Shown piece by piece: positions 1 through 8,944 of a stretch of 64,000 bases of DNA. The stretch is from Flavivirga aquimarina (GTDB taxonomy: Bacteria; Bacteroidota; Bacteroidia; Flavobacteriales; Flavobacteriaceae), in assembly GCF_030540835.1 (NCBI RefSeq), contig NZ_JAUOEK010000072.1, forward strand, positions 1 through 64,000, read 5' to 3'. A program made the translations under genes and the position numbers. The notes beneath the pieces were generated by a model. It was not told the origin of the DNA, searched no databases, and saw nothing but the letters and a program-made list of their open reading frames with translations. Within the stretch, counting starts at the first letter, position 1. Every line of letters begins with the position of its first letter.

Positions 1-876
1 TGATAGATAGCTTATATCTATGGTTGTATTTGTAGTTTCTAATACTTTTTTTCCCAATAGATTATAAACCTGTACTTTTTCTGCTTTATTTAATGTGCTC
101 AAGCTAATATTCAATGTGTTTAAAACAGGGTTGGGGTATAGACTTATAGCATTAAATTCATTATCTAGTACACTTAAACTACTACAATTATTACTAAAAC
201 TGGCTGTAATGTCTATATCATCACTCCATTGAGTCGTGCTGTAAGCTACATCATCTACTTGTATACAACTTAAATTTGGATTACCACTTGCATCGAACAC
301 AAAGAAATTTGTATTATTTCCATTTGCCATATTTAAGCTTGTTAAAGCATTATCAGAACAATATAATATTTCAAAGTCTGGATTATTGGATATATCTAAG
401 CTCGTTAAAGCATTATCAGAACAAACTAATACTTTTAAACCTGTATTATTGGATATATCTAAGCTTGTTAAAGTATTACCAAAACAATATAATTCTTCTA
501 AATCTATATTATTGGATACATCTATGCTTGTTAAAGTATTATCAGAACAATATAATATTTTTAAATCTGTATTATTGGATATATCTAAGCTTGTTAAAGT
601 ATTATTATAACATAATAAACCTGAAATATTAACAAATGCCTCTATACCTGTTAAATCTGATATAGATTTAGAAGAAACATCAAAAATACCTGTAAAAGCT
701 AATGCTTCGGCACAGCTAATTTCGGTATCATTATCCGTATTTATATTAGTATCTGCTATTAACGCTGCCTTAAAATTGACATCGGGTATATTTACATTTC
801 CTGTACATTGAGCCTGTACAGCTATTTGTGTTAATCCTAATAAAAAGAGCGTTAAAACTAGTAATTGTTTTTTCAT
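1..876 (-). CDS. Secreted leucine-rich-repeat protein with T9SS sorting domain (partial)
   Basis: The ORF starts with ATG at 876 and stays open to the window edge (292 codons), so only the last few residues should be missing. Residues 1-22 form a signal peptide (MKKQLLVLTLFLLG.., likely cut after VQA). Residues 90-173 hold four exact 21-residue leucine-rich repeats of the type LTSLDISNNTxLKxLYC, with degenerate units on either side. From about residue 241 the sequence ISLYPNPVLNTLNI and VYNLLGKKV is a typical type A T9SS C-terminal sorting tail. The protein is therefore probably exported through the Sec and type IX pathways and displayed on or released from the cell surface. Its ligand is unknown; such repeats usually bind proteins or glycans. 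SprE, a T9SS component, is encoded about 10 kb away. Confidence 0.9.
   Translation of the reverse strand, partial: MKKQLLVLTLFLLGLTQIAVQAQCTGNVNIPDVNFKAALIADTNINTDNDTEISCAEALAFTGIFDVSSKSISDLTGIEAFVNISGLLCYNNTLTSLDISNNTDLKILYCSDNTLTSIDVSNNIDLEELYCFGNTLTSLDISNNTGLKVLVCSDNALTSLDISNNPDFEILYCSDNALTSLNMANGNNTNFFVFDASGNPNLSCIQVDDVAYSTTQWSDDIDITASFSNNCSSLSVLDNEFNAISLYPNPVLNTLNISLSTLNKAEKVQVYNLLGKKVLETTNTTIDISYLS
358..609 (-). repeat. 63-bp tandem coding repeat (4 units)
   Basis: Four consecutive 63-bp units encode residues 90-173 of the leucine-rich-repeat protein. Each unit gives 21 residues ending in a Cys, with conserved LTS(L/I)D(I/V)SNN. The high nucleotide identity between units suggests recent duplication and possible copy-number variation between strains. 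Confidence 0.85.
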
Positions 877-1083
877 GAATTTTTGAGTTTTAAAATTAGT
901 ATAAAAGAAACCATTTTTTAGTCAGATTACATCACAAAACAGTCAATTTAAATTTAACAAGCTTTTATCCGTTGCTAAAAATCTAACTATTCAATTAGTA
1001 ATTTCACTATTATACATATTATTTTTTATGTTTGAAGTTCAAGAAAAGATTGCAAATAAAAGATGACTAAAAGGATAAGGTAA

Positions 1084-1173
1084 TATATTACATTAGGAGC
1101 AGGTGAAAACACTAATAAAAATGAATTAAAAATATTACGTCATTACAGTCTTTGGCAATGTTTAGATCATAAA
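1084..1173 (+). pseudogene. Remnant of a paralogous kinase N-terminus
   Basis: The + strand reads YITLGAGENTNKNELKIL before a stop at 1174. The intact kinase downstream reads YITLGADENTSQNDLKKI at about 1663-1716. The match is at both DNA and protein level, but here it is preceded by an in-frame TAA and has no start codon. This looks like the leftover 5' part of a duplicated gene. It is too short to be functional. Confidence 0.6.
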
Positions 1174-1320
1174 TAAACCAGTCCTACCACCAATAACTCC
1201 TGAAACCTGTTTTATTGATAATTCTATCCTCTAATTTTGAGAGCTTGTATATTAAGGGTTAAAATAATAATTAATTCAAAGAAGGTCAACTCTGGTTAAA
1301 ATTGTCTGGATGTGTTAAAT

Positions 1321-1350
1321 AATCCCCAAAGCACAAAGCTCTGGAGGATT
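1321..1350. repeat. Imperfect 30-bp palindrome
   Basis: AATCCCCAAAGC at the left and GCTCTGGAGGATT at the right pair as an imperfect inverted repeat around a short centre. It lies in non-coding DNA. It could be a structured intergenic repeat or the end of a lost mobile element; no transposase is visible nearby. Confidence 0.45.
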
Positions 1351-1521
1351 ATCTAACTGCAAAAGGATTTAATAAATACTAACCAAAAATCCCAATATTT
1401 TTAAGCGTTTAAAAAGCTATTACCTGTTGTTGGTTGTTGTCCTGTTATTAACCATGAATTAGTACTAAAACCGAAACAGTATATTGCTTTAGTATAAAAC
1501 CTTATACAAAAAGACTAAATC

Positions 1522-1553
1522 TAAACATCACTTTTTGGTCAATAAACATCACT
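1522..1553 (+). promoter_or_regulatory. Direct repeat, candidate AraC-domain operator
   Basis: TAAACATCACT occurs twice (1522-1532 and 1543-1553), exactly 21 bp apart and thus on the same face of the helix. AraC-family DNA-binding domains usually recognise two direct half-sites about two helical turns apart. The repeat lies roughly 60-95 bp upstream of the predicted transcription start of a gene that itself ends in an AraC domain, so autoregulation is the simplest reading. Binding itself is inferred. Confidence 0.5.
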
Positions 1554-1574
1554 AATGATTCAATTCTGTTAGAA

Positions 1575-1608
1575 TTGTTATGCATATCAACAGGTATGTT
1601 TATTTTTG
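1575..1608 (+). promoter_or_regulatory. Bacteroidota-type promoter of hybrid kinase gene
   Basis: TTG at 1575-1577 and TATTTTTG at 1601-1608 are separated by 23 bp, fitting the Bacteroidota sigma-ABfr consensus TTG-N17-23-TAnnTTTG. The -7 box includes the TTG codon at 1606 that could otherwise be read as a start, so translation should begin at ATG 1633. Confidence 0.55.
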
Positions 1609-1632
1609 GTACATAACTCAAATTTAAGCCCC

Positions 1633-3717
1633 ATGATAAAAAAGATTTCCAACCTACTTTACAGATATATTACACTTGGTGCAGACGAAAATACGAGTCA
1701 GAATGACTTGAAAAAGATTACTCTGTTACATATCTTTTGTAACACCTGGTATCTTTTTTTAATCGCTTCTTTTATTGAAGATTTTTTAAAAAACAAATTG
1801 ATTTTAATGAATTATCTGACTATATTCTCATCAACAATAATCGTACAGGTATTACAATACTATAAAAAGTTTTATATCGCTCGTCTTTCCTTTATGTCTT
1901 TTATTTTTGTTAGCGTTATATATTTTTCCAATTATGTATACAAAGGTCAGCTTTTAGAATATTTTTTGTTAGCACTTCCATGTATGGCATTAATTTACAT
2001 CGATAATAAAAAAATCAACATCTTAATATTCGTTGTATGTTTAATGGTACTCTATATCCCCAATTTATATTTTAAACATTATCCTATTCCTGTTTTAAAT
2101 AATGTGAACCCTCCATTCTTGTTCTTAAACCTTTTTATTGTAATGAGTTACTTTAAAAGCCTTAATATTAGAAATGAAAAAATACTAGAAGCCAAAACCA
2201 GAGAACTGGAAGAACTGGATAAATTTAAATCACAATTTTTCACCAATATATCTCATGAAATACGAACTCCTTTAACTCTAATTAATGGGCATATATCTGA
2301 TTTAGATGCACATACTTTTGAAAACAGATCTTTGCCTACAATTCAATCTGGTATTAAAAAGCAGATTAATATAATTACTAATATGGTGGACAATGTGTTA
2401 GATTTAGCCAAAATGCGATCTTCTAATTTTAGTTTGGAATTAAAACCTATTAATATTTCTGAATTGATTCAAAAACACTATTTGAATTTCGAGCCTTTAT
2501 TCAAGCAGAAAAATATTGCTTTTCACATTTTTAAAAATTCTAAAGATTGCATGGTTAATATTGATGTTGTTTTTTTTGAAAAAGCCATTAATAATATCCT
2601 TACGAATGCTTTGAAATATACCGATGAGGGTGAGGTTAAAATTACTATTTCTAAAAAAAATCAACATGTTCATATAGCTATTTCTGATACTGGAATAGGT
2701 ATCTCTAAAAACGACCTGAAGCATGTTTTCGATCGGTTTTATCAAGTAAATAACGATACTAACAAATCCGGTGGTAGTGGTATTGGTTTGGCATTTAGTA
2801 AAGAAATTATTAAATTACATAATGCTCAAATTTTATTGGCCAGTGAGCTTAATGTCGGAAGCACGTTTACCATTGTACTACCATTAGAAAAAAGTATAGC
2901 TGCAACTCTTGTTACACCAGTAGATACAACACCCGTTTTCATAAAAGAAGAGTATCCTCTACAACAAGTCTCTATAGAATCGAGTCATATTTTTTTAGTT
3001 GTTGATGATAATTATGATATGCGCCAATATTTAATCTCTATACTAAACAATTATAGTTGTTTAGAAGCTTCTAATGGTTTAGAAGCGCTTGAAATTATAA
3101 AAGAAAAAAGGGTTGATTTTATTATTACAGATTATATGATGCCTAAACTAAATGGGTATGAGTTTATCTTAAAACTTAAAGAACTCAATAACAATACGCC
3201 TATTATCATGCTTACAGCAAAACCCGATATTCCTATAAAGCTAGACGTTTTAAAGCTTGGTATAGATGACTATATTACAAAACCCTTTGATGAAGAAGAA
3301 CTTTTGATACGTATTAAGAATTGTATTAAAAATTACACCTCAAAAAACTCATATAATGAAGCACATCAAATTTATGCAAATGACTATCATGATTATTTTA
3401 TTACTAATCTTAAACAATACATTTATAAAAATTCCAGAGAAACGACATTAAACCAAGATATTTTATCTGAAGAATTTAATATTTCCAAAAGCTCTTTTTA
3501 TAGAAAAGTTAAAAGTCAGACAGGTTTAAACCCAAATAATTTTATCAAGGAAATCAGACTTCAAAAAGCACGGGAGATTTTGGAACGAAATCCTACCATA
3601 TTACTAAAACAAATCGCTTTGGAAGTGGGCTATAATCATGATACTCATTTTTCTAAAATTTACTTTAAGCGTTTTGGAGTACGACCAACGAGAACCAATA
3701 ATAAAAATATTTCTTAA
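1633..3717 (+). CDS. Hybrid sensor histidine kinase / response regulator with AraC output domain
   Basis: This single polypeptide (694 aa from ATG 1633) carries a complete two-component pathway. About five or six hydrophobic segments fill the first 180 residues in place of a periplasmic sensor. They are followed by a HisKA domain (SHEIRTPL, phospho-acceptor His208) and a HATPase domain (NILTNALKYT, DTGIGI, GGSGIGLA). A receiver domain follows (VVDDNYDM, phospho-acceptor Asp500 in ITDYMMPKLNG, conserved Lys in TKPF), then an AraC-type helix-turn-helix from about residue 595. It resembles the hybrid systems that control polysaccharide or surface genes in Bacteroidota, but lacks the Y_Y_Y propeller of HTCS regulators. 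The signal is unknown. A longer version from TTG 1606 is unlikely because that codon lies in the -7 promoter box. It converges on atpG across a bidirectional terminator. Confidence 0.9.
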   Translation: MIKKISNLLYRYITLGADENTSQNDLKKITLLHIFCNTWYLFLIASFIEDFLKNKLILMNYLTIFSSTIIVQVLQYYKKFYIARLSFMSFIFVSVIYFSNYVYKGQLLEYFLLALPCMALIYIDNKKINILIFVVCLMVLYIPNLYFKHYPIPVLNNVNPPFLFLNLFIVMSYFKSLNIRNEKILEAKTRELEELDKFKSQFFTNISHEIRTPLTLINGHISDLDAHTFENRSLPTIQSGIKKQINIITNMVDNVLDLAKMRSSNFSLELKPINISELIQKHYLNFEPLFKQKNIAFHIFKNSKDCMVNIDVVFFEKAINNILTNALKYTDEGEVKITISKKNQHVHIAISDTGIGISKNDLKHVFDRFYQVNNDTNKSGGSGIGLAFSKEIIKLHNAQILLASELNVGSTFTIVLPLEKSIAATLVTPVDTTPVFIKEEYPLQQVSIESSHIFLVVDDNYDMRQYLISILNNYSCLEASNGLEALEIIKEKRVDFIITDYMMPKLNGYEFILKLKELNNNTPIIMLTAKPDIPIKLDVLKLGIDDYITKPFDEEELLIRIKNCIKNYTSKNSYNEAHQIYANDYHDYFITNLKQYIYKNSRETTLNQDILSEEFNISKSSFYRKVKSQTGLNPNNFIKEIRLQKAREILERNPTILLKQIALEVGYNHDTHFSKIYFKRFGVRPTRTNNKNIS

Positions 3718-3780
3718 AACGCACATCTTGGAGCTACTTTTACAGCTATTGGGACAAAGAGGAATTCTTTACGTTTATAT

Positions 3781-3820
3781 AAAGAAAAGACCCGAATCTT
3801 TCAATTCGGGTCTTTTCTTT
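3781..3820. terminator. Bidirectional intrinsic terminator
   Basis: Perfect 17-bp inverted repeat (AAAGAAAAGACCCGAAT, six-base loop, then its complement), GC-rich near the loop and with A/T tracts at both ends. It sits between the convergent kinase and ATP synthase genes and should terminate transcription from both sides. Confidence 0.9.
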
Positions 3821-3858
3821 ATTATCAAATATTTTGATAATTATTTTTTTAACAGTTC

Positions 3859-4719
3859 TTAATTATTAAGCGCTTCTGCTCCACCTACAATCTCTAATAT
3901 TTCATTAGTAATGGCTGCTTGACGTGCTTTATTATAAGTTAATTTAAGCTGATCTCTTAGCTCTGTCGCATTATCTGTTGCTTTATGCATGGCTGTCATA
4001 CGAGCACCATGTTCGCTTGCAAAAGAATCTCTAACGCCTTTATACAACTGCGTTTTTAACGACTTTGGTATTAACTCTTCTACGATCTGTTCTTTAGATG
4101 GCTCAAAAATGTAATCTGCATTACTGTTAGTATCTCCTTCTACAGGAACAATTGGTAAAAACTGTTCTGTCATTACAATCTGAGTTGCTGCATTTTTAAA
4201 CTTATTGTAAACGATTTCAATTTTATCAAATTCGCCTGAAACAAATTTATCCATTAATAACTCTGCAATGGCTGCAACATTATCGAAAGTTAAATCTTCA
4301 AAAACATCACTTTTATTGGCAACAACTCTATTTTGCTTAGTGAAAGCATCACTAGATTTCTTTCCTATTGCTACTACAGATACATTCTTATCTGCATAAA
4401 CCGAATCAATTAAATGTTGTGTTTGCTTAATAATGTTTGAATTAAAAGCGCCACATAAACCTCTATTGGAAGTAATTGGAACTATTAATACATTATTTAC
4501 CTCACGTTGTGTTGAAAATTTACTTCCAGAATCTGCATCTAAAGTCGCACTTAAGCTTTGTAAAAGCTCTGTTAACTTATCTGCATAAGGACGCATTGCA
4601 GTAATAGCATCTTGTGCCTTCTTTAACTTTGCAGCAGATACCATTTTCATGGCACTGGTAATCTGCATTGTTGAAGATACCGATGATATTCTGTTACGTA
4701 TTTCTTTTAAGTTTGCCAT
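3859..4719 (-). CDS. atpG: ATP synthase F1 gamma subunit
   Basis: The central rotor shaft of F1 links proton flow through the c ring to catalysis in the alpha/beta hexamer. The 286-aa length is normal. The family signatures are at the two ends, where the long shaft helices lie: the N-terminus reads NLKEIRNRISSV and STMQITSAMKMV, and the C-terminus reads YNKARQAAITNEILEIVGGA. It is the last gene of the minus-strand atp operon. The genes for beta and epsilon do not follow, as is usual in Bacteroidota, where atpD-atpC are encoded elsewhere. A spacer of 114 bp with hairpin-forming repeat DNA separates it from atpA. Confidence 0.97.
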   Translation of the reverse strand: MANLKEIRNRISSVSSTMQITSAMKMVSAAKLKKAQDAITAMRPYADKLTELLQSLSATLDADSGSKFSTQREVNNVLIVPITSNRGLCGAFNSNIIKQTQHLIDSVYADKNVSVVAIGKKSSDAFTKQNRVVANKSDVFEDLTFDNVAAIAELLMDKFVSGEFDKIEIVYNKFKNAATQIVMTEQFLPIVPVEGDTNSNADYIFEPSKEQIVEELIPKSLKTQLYKGVRDSFASEHGARMTAMHKATDNATELRDQLKLTYNKARQAAITNEILEIVGGAEALNN

Positions 4720-4739
4720 TCTTTTATTGTATTCGAATG

Positions 4740-4830
4740 TTATTCAAAAGAGACTCTTCGACTAGCTTCGCTAGCTACCTTCAAACAAAATGTATTTTGT
4801 TTTTGGCAATGCTCAGAGTAACACTTGTTA
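4740..4830. repeat. Structured repeat in atpA-atpG spacer
   Basis: The spacer contains two small hairpins: CTAGC/GCTAG around TTC (4763-4775) and a 9-bp stem AAACAAAAT/ATTTTGTTT (4784-4803). The text CTCTTCGACT resembles the dispersed intergenic repeats seen at 6449 and 19105. It may affect stability of the atpA-atpG junction in the transcript. Confidence 0.5.
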
Positions 4831-4833
4831 AAA

Positions 4834-6414
4834 TTATGCTATATATTTCCCTGATAAATCTTTTGCTACAGTTGTTAATGTATCTGTAACTTCATCAGTT
4901 AATTTACCTGCTTTTAATGTACTAAGCACATCTGCATGTTTTGCTCTTAAGAATTCAATAAAATCTCTTTCGAATTCTTTTACTTTTTCTACAGGAACAT
5001 CTCTCAATAAGTTTTTAGATCCTGCATAAATAATAGCAATTTGGTCTTCAACGGTAAATGGATCGTTTTGAGCTTGTTTTAAGATCTCCACGTTACGTTT
5101 ACCTTTTTCAATTACGTTTAATGTAACGGCATCTAAATCTGATCCGAACTTAGCAAATGCTTCCAATTCACGGAATTGTGCTTGATCTAATTTTAAAGTA
5201 CCTGATACTTTTTTCATAGATTTAATCTGTGCATTACCACCAACACGAGATACTGAAATACCTACGTTAATTGCCGGACGTACACCAGAGTTAAATAAAT
5301 CTCCATCTAAGAAAATTTGCCCATCTGTAATAGAAATTACGTTTGTTGGGATATATGCAGAAACGTCACCTGCTTGTGTTTCAATAATTGGTAAAGCTGT
5401 TAAAGAACCCCCACCTTTCACTAATGGCTTTAATGAATCTGGAAGGTCATTCATATCTTTAGCAATACTATCATCATTGATAACTTTTGCAGAACGTTCT
5501 AATAATCTTGAGTGTAGATAGAAAACGTCACCTGGATACGCTTCACGTCCCGGTGGGCGACGTAATAATAAAGATACTTCACGGTATGCTACCGCTTGTT
5601 TAGATAAATCGTCATAGATAATTAATGCTGGACGACCTGTATCTCTAAAATACTCACCAATGGCAGCACCTGCCATAGGAGCATATACTTGCATTGGCGC
5701 AGGATCTGATGCGTTTGCTGCTACAATCGTTGTATAAGCAAGAGCACCTCTATCTTCTAATGTTTTAGCAATACCTGCTACAGTAGATGCTTTTTGACCT
5801 ACAGCAACATATATACAATATACAGGCTCACCTGCATCGTAAAATTCTTTTTGATTTAAGATGGTATCTATACAAACAGTGGTTTTACCAGTTTGACGGT
5901 CACCAATAACTAACTCACGTTGTCCACGTCCAACAGGAATCATGGCATCAATAGATTTAATACCTGTTTGTAATGGTTCTGTTACCGGCTCACGGAAAAC
6001 AACACCAGGAGCTTTACGCTCTAAAGGCATTTCGTAAGTATCTCCAGCAATTGGCCCTTTACCATCAATAGGATTCCCTAAAGTATCTACAACACGTCCA
6101 ACAATACCTTCACCAACATTAATAGAAGCAATACGCCCAGTACGTTTTACAGTAGATCCTTCTCTAACTCCTACAGAAGCACCTAATAATACGATACCTA
6201 CATTATCTTCTTCAAGGTTAAGTACAATCCCTTCTAATCCACCTTCGAATTCTACTAACTCACCATATTGTGCGTTAGCCAATCCGTAAGCACGTACAAT
6301 ACCATCACCTACTGTTAATACTGTTCCAACTTCATCTAATGAAGCTCCTGCTTCAAAACCTGAAAGTTGTTGTTTTAAGATTGCTGATATTTCAGCTGGT
6401 TTTACTTCTGCCAT
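4834..6414 (-). CDS. atpA: ATP synthase F1 alpha subunit
   Basis: Non-catalytic nucleotide-binding subunit of F1 that alternates with beta. The 526-aa length fits the family. The P-loop GDRQTGKT is at residues 171-178, and [34 protein letters not shown]-type text (in shorter blocks: [19 protein letters not shown]) marks the nucleotide-binding core. The signature [14 protein letters not shown] lies further on. It is co-directional with atpH upstream (65-bp gap) and atpG downstream. Both flanking spacers contain repeat sequence, which is unusual for a tightly packed operon. Confidence 0.98.
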   Translation of the reverse strand: MAEVKPAEISAILKQQLSGFEAGASLDEVGTVLTVGDGIVRAYGLANAQYGELVEFEGGLEGIVLNLEEDNVGIVLLGASVGVREGSTVKRTGRIASINVGEGIVGRVVDTLGNPIDGKGPIAGDTYEMPLERKAPGVVFREPVTEPLQTGIKSIDAMIPVGRGQRELVIGDRQTGKTTVCIDTILNQKEFYDAGEPVYCIYVAVGQKASTVAGIAKTLEDRGALAYTTIVAANASDPAPMQVYAPMAGAAIGEYFRDTGRPALIIYDDLSKQAVAYREVSLLLRRPPGREAYPGDVFYLHSRLLERSAKVINDDSIAKDMNDLPDSLKPLVKGGGSLTALPIIETQAGDVSAYIPTNVISITDGQIFLDGDLFNSGVRPAINVGISVSRVGGNAQIKSMKKVSGTLKLDQAQFRELEAFAKFGSDLDAVTLNVIEKGKRNVEILKQAQNDPFTVEDQIAIIYAGSKNLLRDVPVEKVKEFERDFIEFLRAKHADVLSTLKAGKLTDEVTDTLTTVAKDLSGKYIA

Positions 6415-6448
6415 CTTTAATTATGTTTAAATTTCGTTTTTAAACGCA

Positions 6449-6470
6449 TTTCGACTGCGCTCAATGTGAC
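6449..6470. repeat. Dispersed intergenic repeat copy (atpH-atpA spacer)
   Basis: Reads TTTCGACTGCGCTCAATGTG plus AC on the + strand. Its complement has the core GTCA..TTGAGC..TCGAAA that recurs at 19105 and twice at 23190-23275. This copy lies within the ATP synthase operon. Confidence 0.6.
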
Positions 6471-6479
6471 AAAACGTTT

Positions 6480-7016
6480 TTAATTTAATGTAAATTCTTT
6501 TTTTAATTTGTTTAGCTGATTTGCAATACTTGCGTTGTATTGTATATCTCCTATTCTTAAAATGAAACCACCTAAAATGCTTTCATCTATTATGTTTTTA
6601 ACTTCAACATTTTTACCGGTAAGCTCTTTAGCTTTTGCTAAAACTTGCTTTTCCAGAGCAGCTGTCAAGGCTACTGCTGTTGTAACTGTTGCCAGTTCAA
6701 TACCCTTTGATTCATCAAATAATTGATTGTATTTTAAAGCAACATGCCCTAAAAGGTCAATTCTATTATTATTCACTAAAGTATCTATTAAGCTTAAAGT
6801 TGTTTTATTTGAGTTCTTAAAAACCTCTAATAAAATAGTTTTTTTCACTGAAGCATTAATTACAGGACTTTGAAGTGTATCGTTTAAGTCTTTACTTTCT
6901 GCAATAGTATTTACAATTAACTTCATATCATTATTTACAGCGTCTGCTGTTTTTTGATCTGATGCTAAGCTTAATACTGCTTTTGCATAACGTATTGCTG
7001 CTCTTACTCCTGCCAT
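6480..7016 (-). CDS. atpH: ATP synthase F1 delta subunit
   Basis: Stator subunit that fastens the top of F1 to the b subunits. The 178 aa begin with RAAIRYAKAVLSLA, the typical helical N-terminus (RYAKAL-like). The C-terminal region includes ESILGGFILRIGD and NQLNKLKKEF, matching the conserved GG-x-x-R-I-G-D block of OSCP/delta proteins. The start codon overlaps the atpF stop by one base, implying coupled translation. Confidence 0.96.
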   Translation of the reverse strand: MAGVRAAIRYAKAVLSLASDQKTADAVNNDMKLIVNTIAESKDLNDTLQSPVINASVKKTILLEVFKNSNKTTLSLIDTLVNNNRIDLLGHVALKYNQLFDESKGIELATVTTAVALTAALEKQVLAKAKELTGKNVEVKNIIDESILGGFILRIGDIQYNASIANQLNKLKKEFTLN

Positions 7017-7516
7017 TATGCCTCTGTTAATGATTTTTCACCCAACATGGTTTTAACTAACTCTAACTGCTTGTCTTTGTTAGATAACTCATTACGCACC
7101 ACTTTCTCAGCGATCTCTAAAGATAAACCTGCTACGTGATTTTTAAGTTCTGCCATAGCAGCTTTCTTTTCACTTTCAATAGCTGCTTGTGCTTGTTGAA
7201 TTAACTTATTAGCTTGCTCTTGGGCTTCACCTTTAGCATCTTCTATCATTTTATTTTTGATATCACGTGCTTCTTTCAGCAAAGTTTCACGTTCTGCTCT
7301 AGCCTCTTTTAAAATGCGTTCATTATCTGCCGTCAGGTTTTCCATTTCTTTACGAGCTTCTTCAGCAGATGCTAACGCATTTTTAATTCCACTTTCTCTT
7401 TCTTCAACTGCTCCTAAAATAGGCTTCCATGCAAATTTTCTTAAGATGAAAAGCAAACATAAAAATGTAATTGCTGTCCAAAAAACCAGTCCAAATTCAG
7501 GTGTAATTAAATCCAT
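7016..7516 (-). CDS. atpF: ATP synthase F0 b subunit
   Basis: Peripheral stalk subunit of 166 aa. One N-terminal membrane helix (about residues 8-26, FGLVFWTAITFLCLLFIL) is followed by a long charged, Ala/Glu/Lys-rich helix that forms the dimeric stalk. The motif FAWKPILGAVEERESGI directly after the membrane segment is typical of bacterial b subunits. Positioned between atpE (76-bp spacer with an attenuator-like hairpin) and atpH (one-base overlap). Confidence 0.97.
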   Translation of the reverse strand: MDLITPEFGLVFWTAITFLCLLFILRKFAWKPILGAVEERESGIKNALASAEEARKEMENLTADNERILKEARAERETLLKEARDIKNKMIEDAKGEAQEQANKLIQQAQAAIESEKKAAMAELKNHVAGLSLEIAEKVVRNELSNKDKQLELVKTMLGEKSLTEA

Positions 7517-7545
7517 TTTTTTTGTATTTTAATAATTTAAATTTT

Positions 7546-7583
7546 AAAAAAGTACTGAAACAACCAACCGTTGCTTCAGTACT
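7546..7583 (-). terminator. Attenuator-like hairpin between atpE and atpF
   Basis: In the transcript, AGTACTGAAGCAAC (7570-7583) pairs with GTTGTTTCAGTACT (7551-7564) as a 14-bp stem with one G-U pair and a five-base loop. A run of about six U follows at once. This has the form of an intrinsic terminator but lies inside the atp operon just after the c-subunit gene. Partial termination, or protection of upstream mRNA, would raise atpE dosage relative to atpF-H-A-G. Confidence 0.65.
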
Positions 7584-7592
7584 CTTAGGTTT

Positions 7593-7820
<228 letters not shown>

Positions 7821-8906
7821 TTAATGATGTTCTTCTTCTGTAGCCATTCCAAAATAAAGGGCTGACAATATTGTAAATATATATGCTTGTATTGCTGTAA
7901 CAATAATTTCAATAACTGTAATAAACAATGAAAATGCTATAGATACTGGAGCAATTGCAACAGACTTAAATACAAATATTAATGACATTAATGCTAATAT
8001 AATAACATGCCCTGCTGTAATGTTAGCAAACAAACGAATCATTAAAGAGATTGGTTTTACAAACATCCCAATAATTTCAATAGGCATTAAAAATATTTTC
8101 ATTGGAACTGGAACCCCTGGCATCCAAAAGATATGTTTCCAGTAATTCTTATTTCCACTAAATGTTGTAATTATAAAAGTAAATAACGCTAACGTACATG
8201 TAAACGCGATATTACCACTTAAATTCGCTCCGTTTAAAATTGGAATTAAACCGAATATATTATTAATCCAGATAAAGAAAAAGATAGTTAACAAATATGG
8301 CATGTATCTTTTATATTTATGTTCGCCAATCATTGGCTTACCAATTTCATCCCTAACAAATATCACAAGAGGCTCAACAAATCCTGCAATTCCTGTTGGA
8401 ACATTATCTTCAGATTTTTTATAGTGCCTTGCAGCTGTAAAAAAGATTAATAATAAAACAATTACCGAAACCCACATCATAAATACGTTTCGTGTAATAG
8501 AAAAATTTAAAGGTCTGTGAGCATTAGTTGGATGATGTTCTTCATCAAAATTAACGGAAGAAGCCCCTTCATCTAATTGATATATTTTCTCGTGAAGTTT
8601 AACAAACTTACCTCCATTTTTTTCAACAATTGTTTTACCTGAATCATCATGATGAAATTTACTTGAAGAAAATGTAGTCAATCCATTATCTGTCCAAAGT
8701 ATGATTGGCAACGAAAGTGAAACTGCATGCCCATTCCAATCCCAAAGGTGAAATCCATGAGCGTCTTTAACGTGATGCAAAATCATTTCTTTGGCATTGA
8801 ACTCTTTGCTGTCTTTGTTGTCTGAATCTTCTGTCGCATGTCCAACAAACGATATTGCTAGAAATAGAGCAGAAAATAATATGCTTTTAAAGGTGTTTAA
8901 TGTCAT
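7821..8906 (-). CDS. atpB: ATP synthase F0 a subunit
   Basis: Membrane stator that carries the two proton half-channels. The essential Arg is in MIRLFANITAGHVI. With 361 aa it has the long N-terminal extension typical of Bacteroidota: a signal-like segment (NTFKSILFSALFLAISFVG) and a roughly 130-residue polar, His-rich region precede the membrane core. I place the start at ATG 8906. An in-frame ATG at 8957 would add 17 residues, but it lies within or upstream of the predicted promoter's -7 box, so it could not be translated from that promoter. First gene of the atpB-E-F-H-A-G unit. Confidence 0.95.
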   Translation of the reverse strand: MTLNTFKSILFSALFLAISFVGHATEDSDNKDSKEFNAKEMILHHVKDAHGFHLWDWNGHAVSLSLPIILWTDNGLTTFSSSKFHHDDSGKTIVEKNGGKFVKLHEKIYQLDEGASSVNFDEEHHPTNAHRPLNFSITRNVFMMWVSVIVLLLIFFTAARHYKKSEDNVPTGIAGFVEPLVIFVRDEIGKPMIGEHKYKRYMPYLLTIFFFIWINNIFGLIPILNGANLSGNIAFTCTLALFTFIITTFSGNKNYWKHIFWMPGVPVPMKIFLMPIEIIGMFVKPISLMIRLFANITAGHVIILALMSLIFVFKSVAIAPVSIAFSLFITVIEIIVTAIQAYIFTILSALYFGMATEEEHH

Positions 8907-8944
8907 TCTGTATCGCTTAAAAATACCATGCTTTAAATTCGGTG

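Larger units (their letters stand above)
877..1521. other. Gene-poor spacer with decayed sequence
   Basis: No open gene is supported in this 645-bp stretch. It contains a degenerate copy of the start of the downstream kinase gene (1084-1173) and an imperfect palindrome (1321-1350). The remainder shows no recognisable coding or RNA signal. Confidence 0.6.

Noticed and set aside
358-609. Possible CRISPR-like array
   Set aside because: Units are contiguous with a 63-bp period and in frame with a protein; there are no spacers and no cas genes.
276-632. Plus-strand repetitive ORF of about 118 aa
   Set aside because: It is the antisense shadow of the LRR repeats. The minus-strand frame has a signal peptide and a T9SS tail.
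1606-1632. Longer N-terminus of the hybrid kinase from TTG 1606
   Set aside because: The codon lies in the -7 box of the predicted promoter; ATG 1633 is the better start.
7257-7532. 91-aa plus-strand ORF within atpF
   Set aside because: Shadow of the b-subunit helix; low complexity with no independent support.
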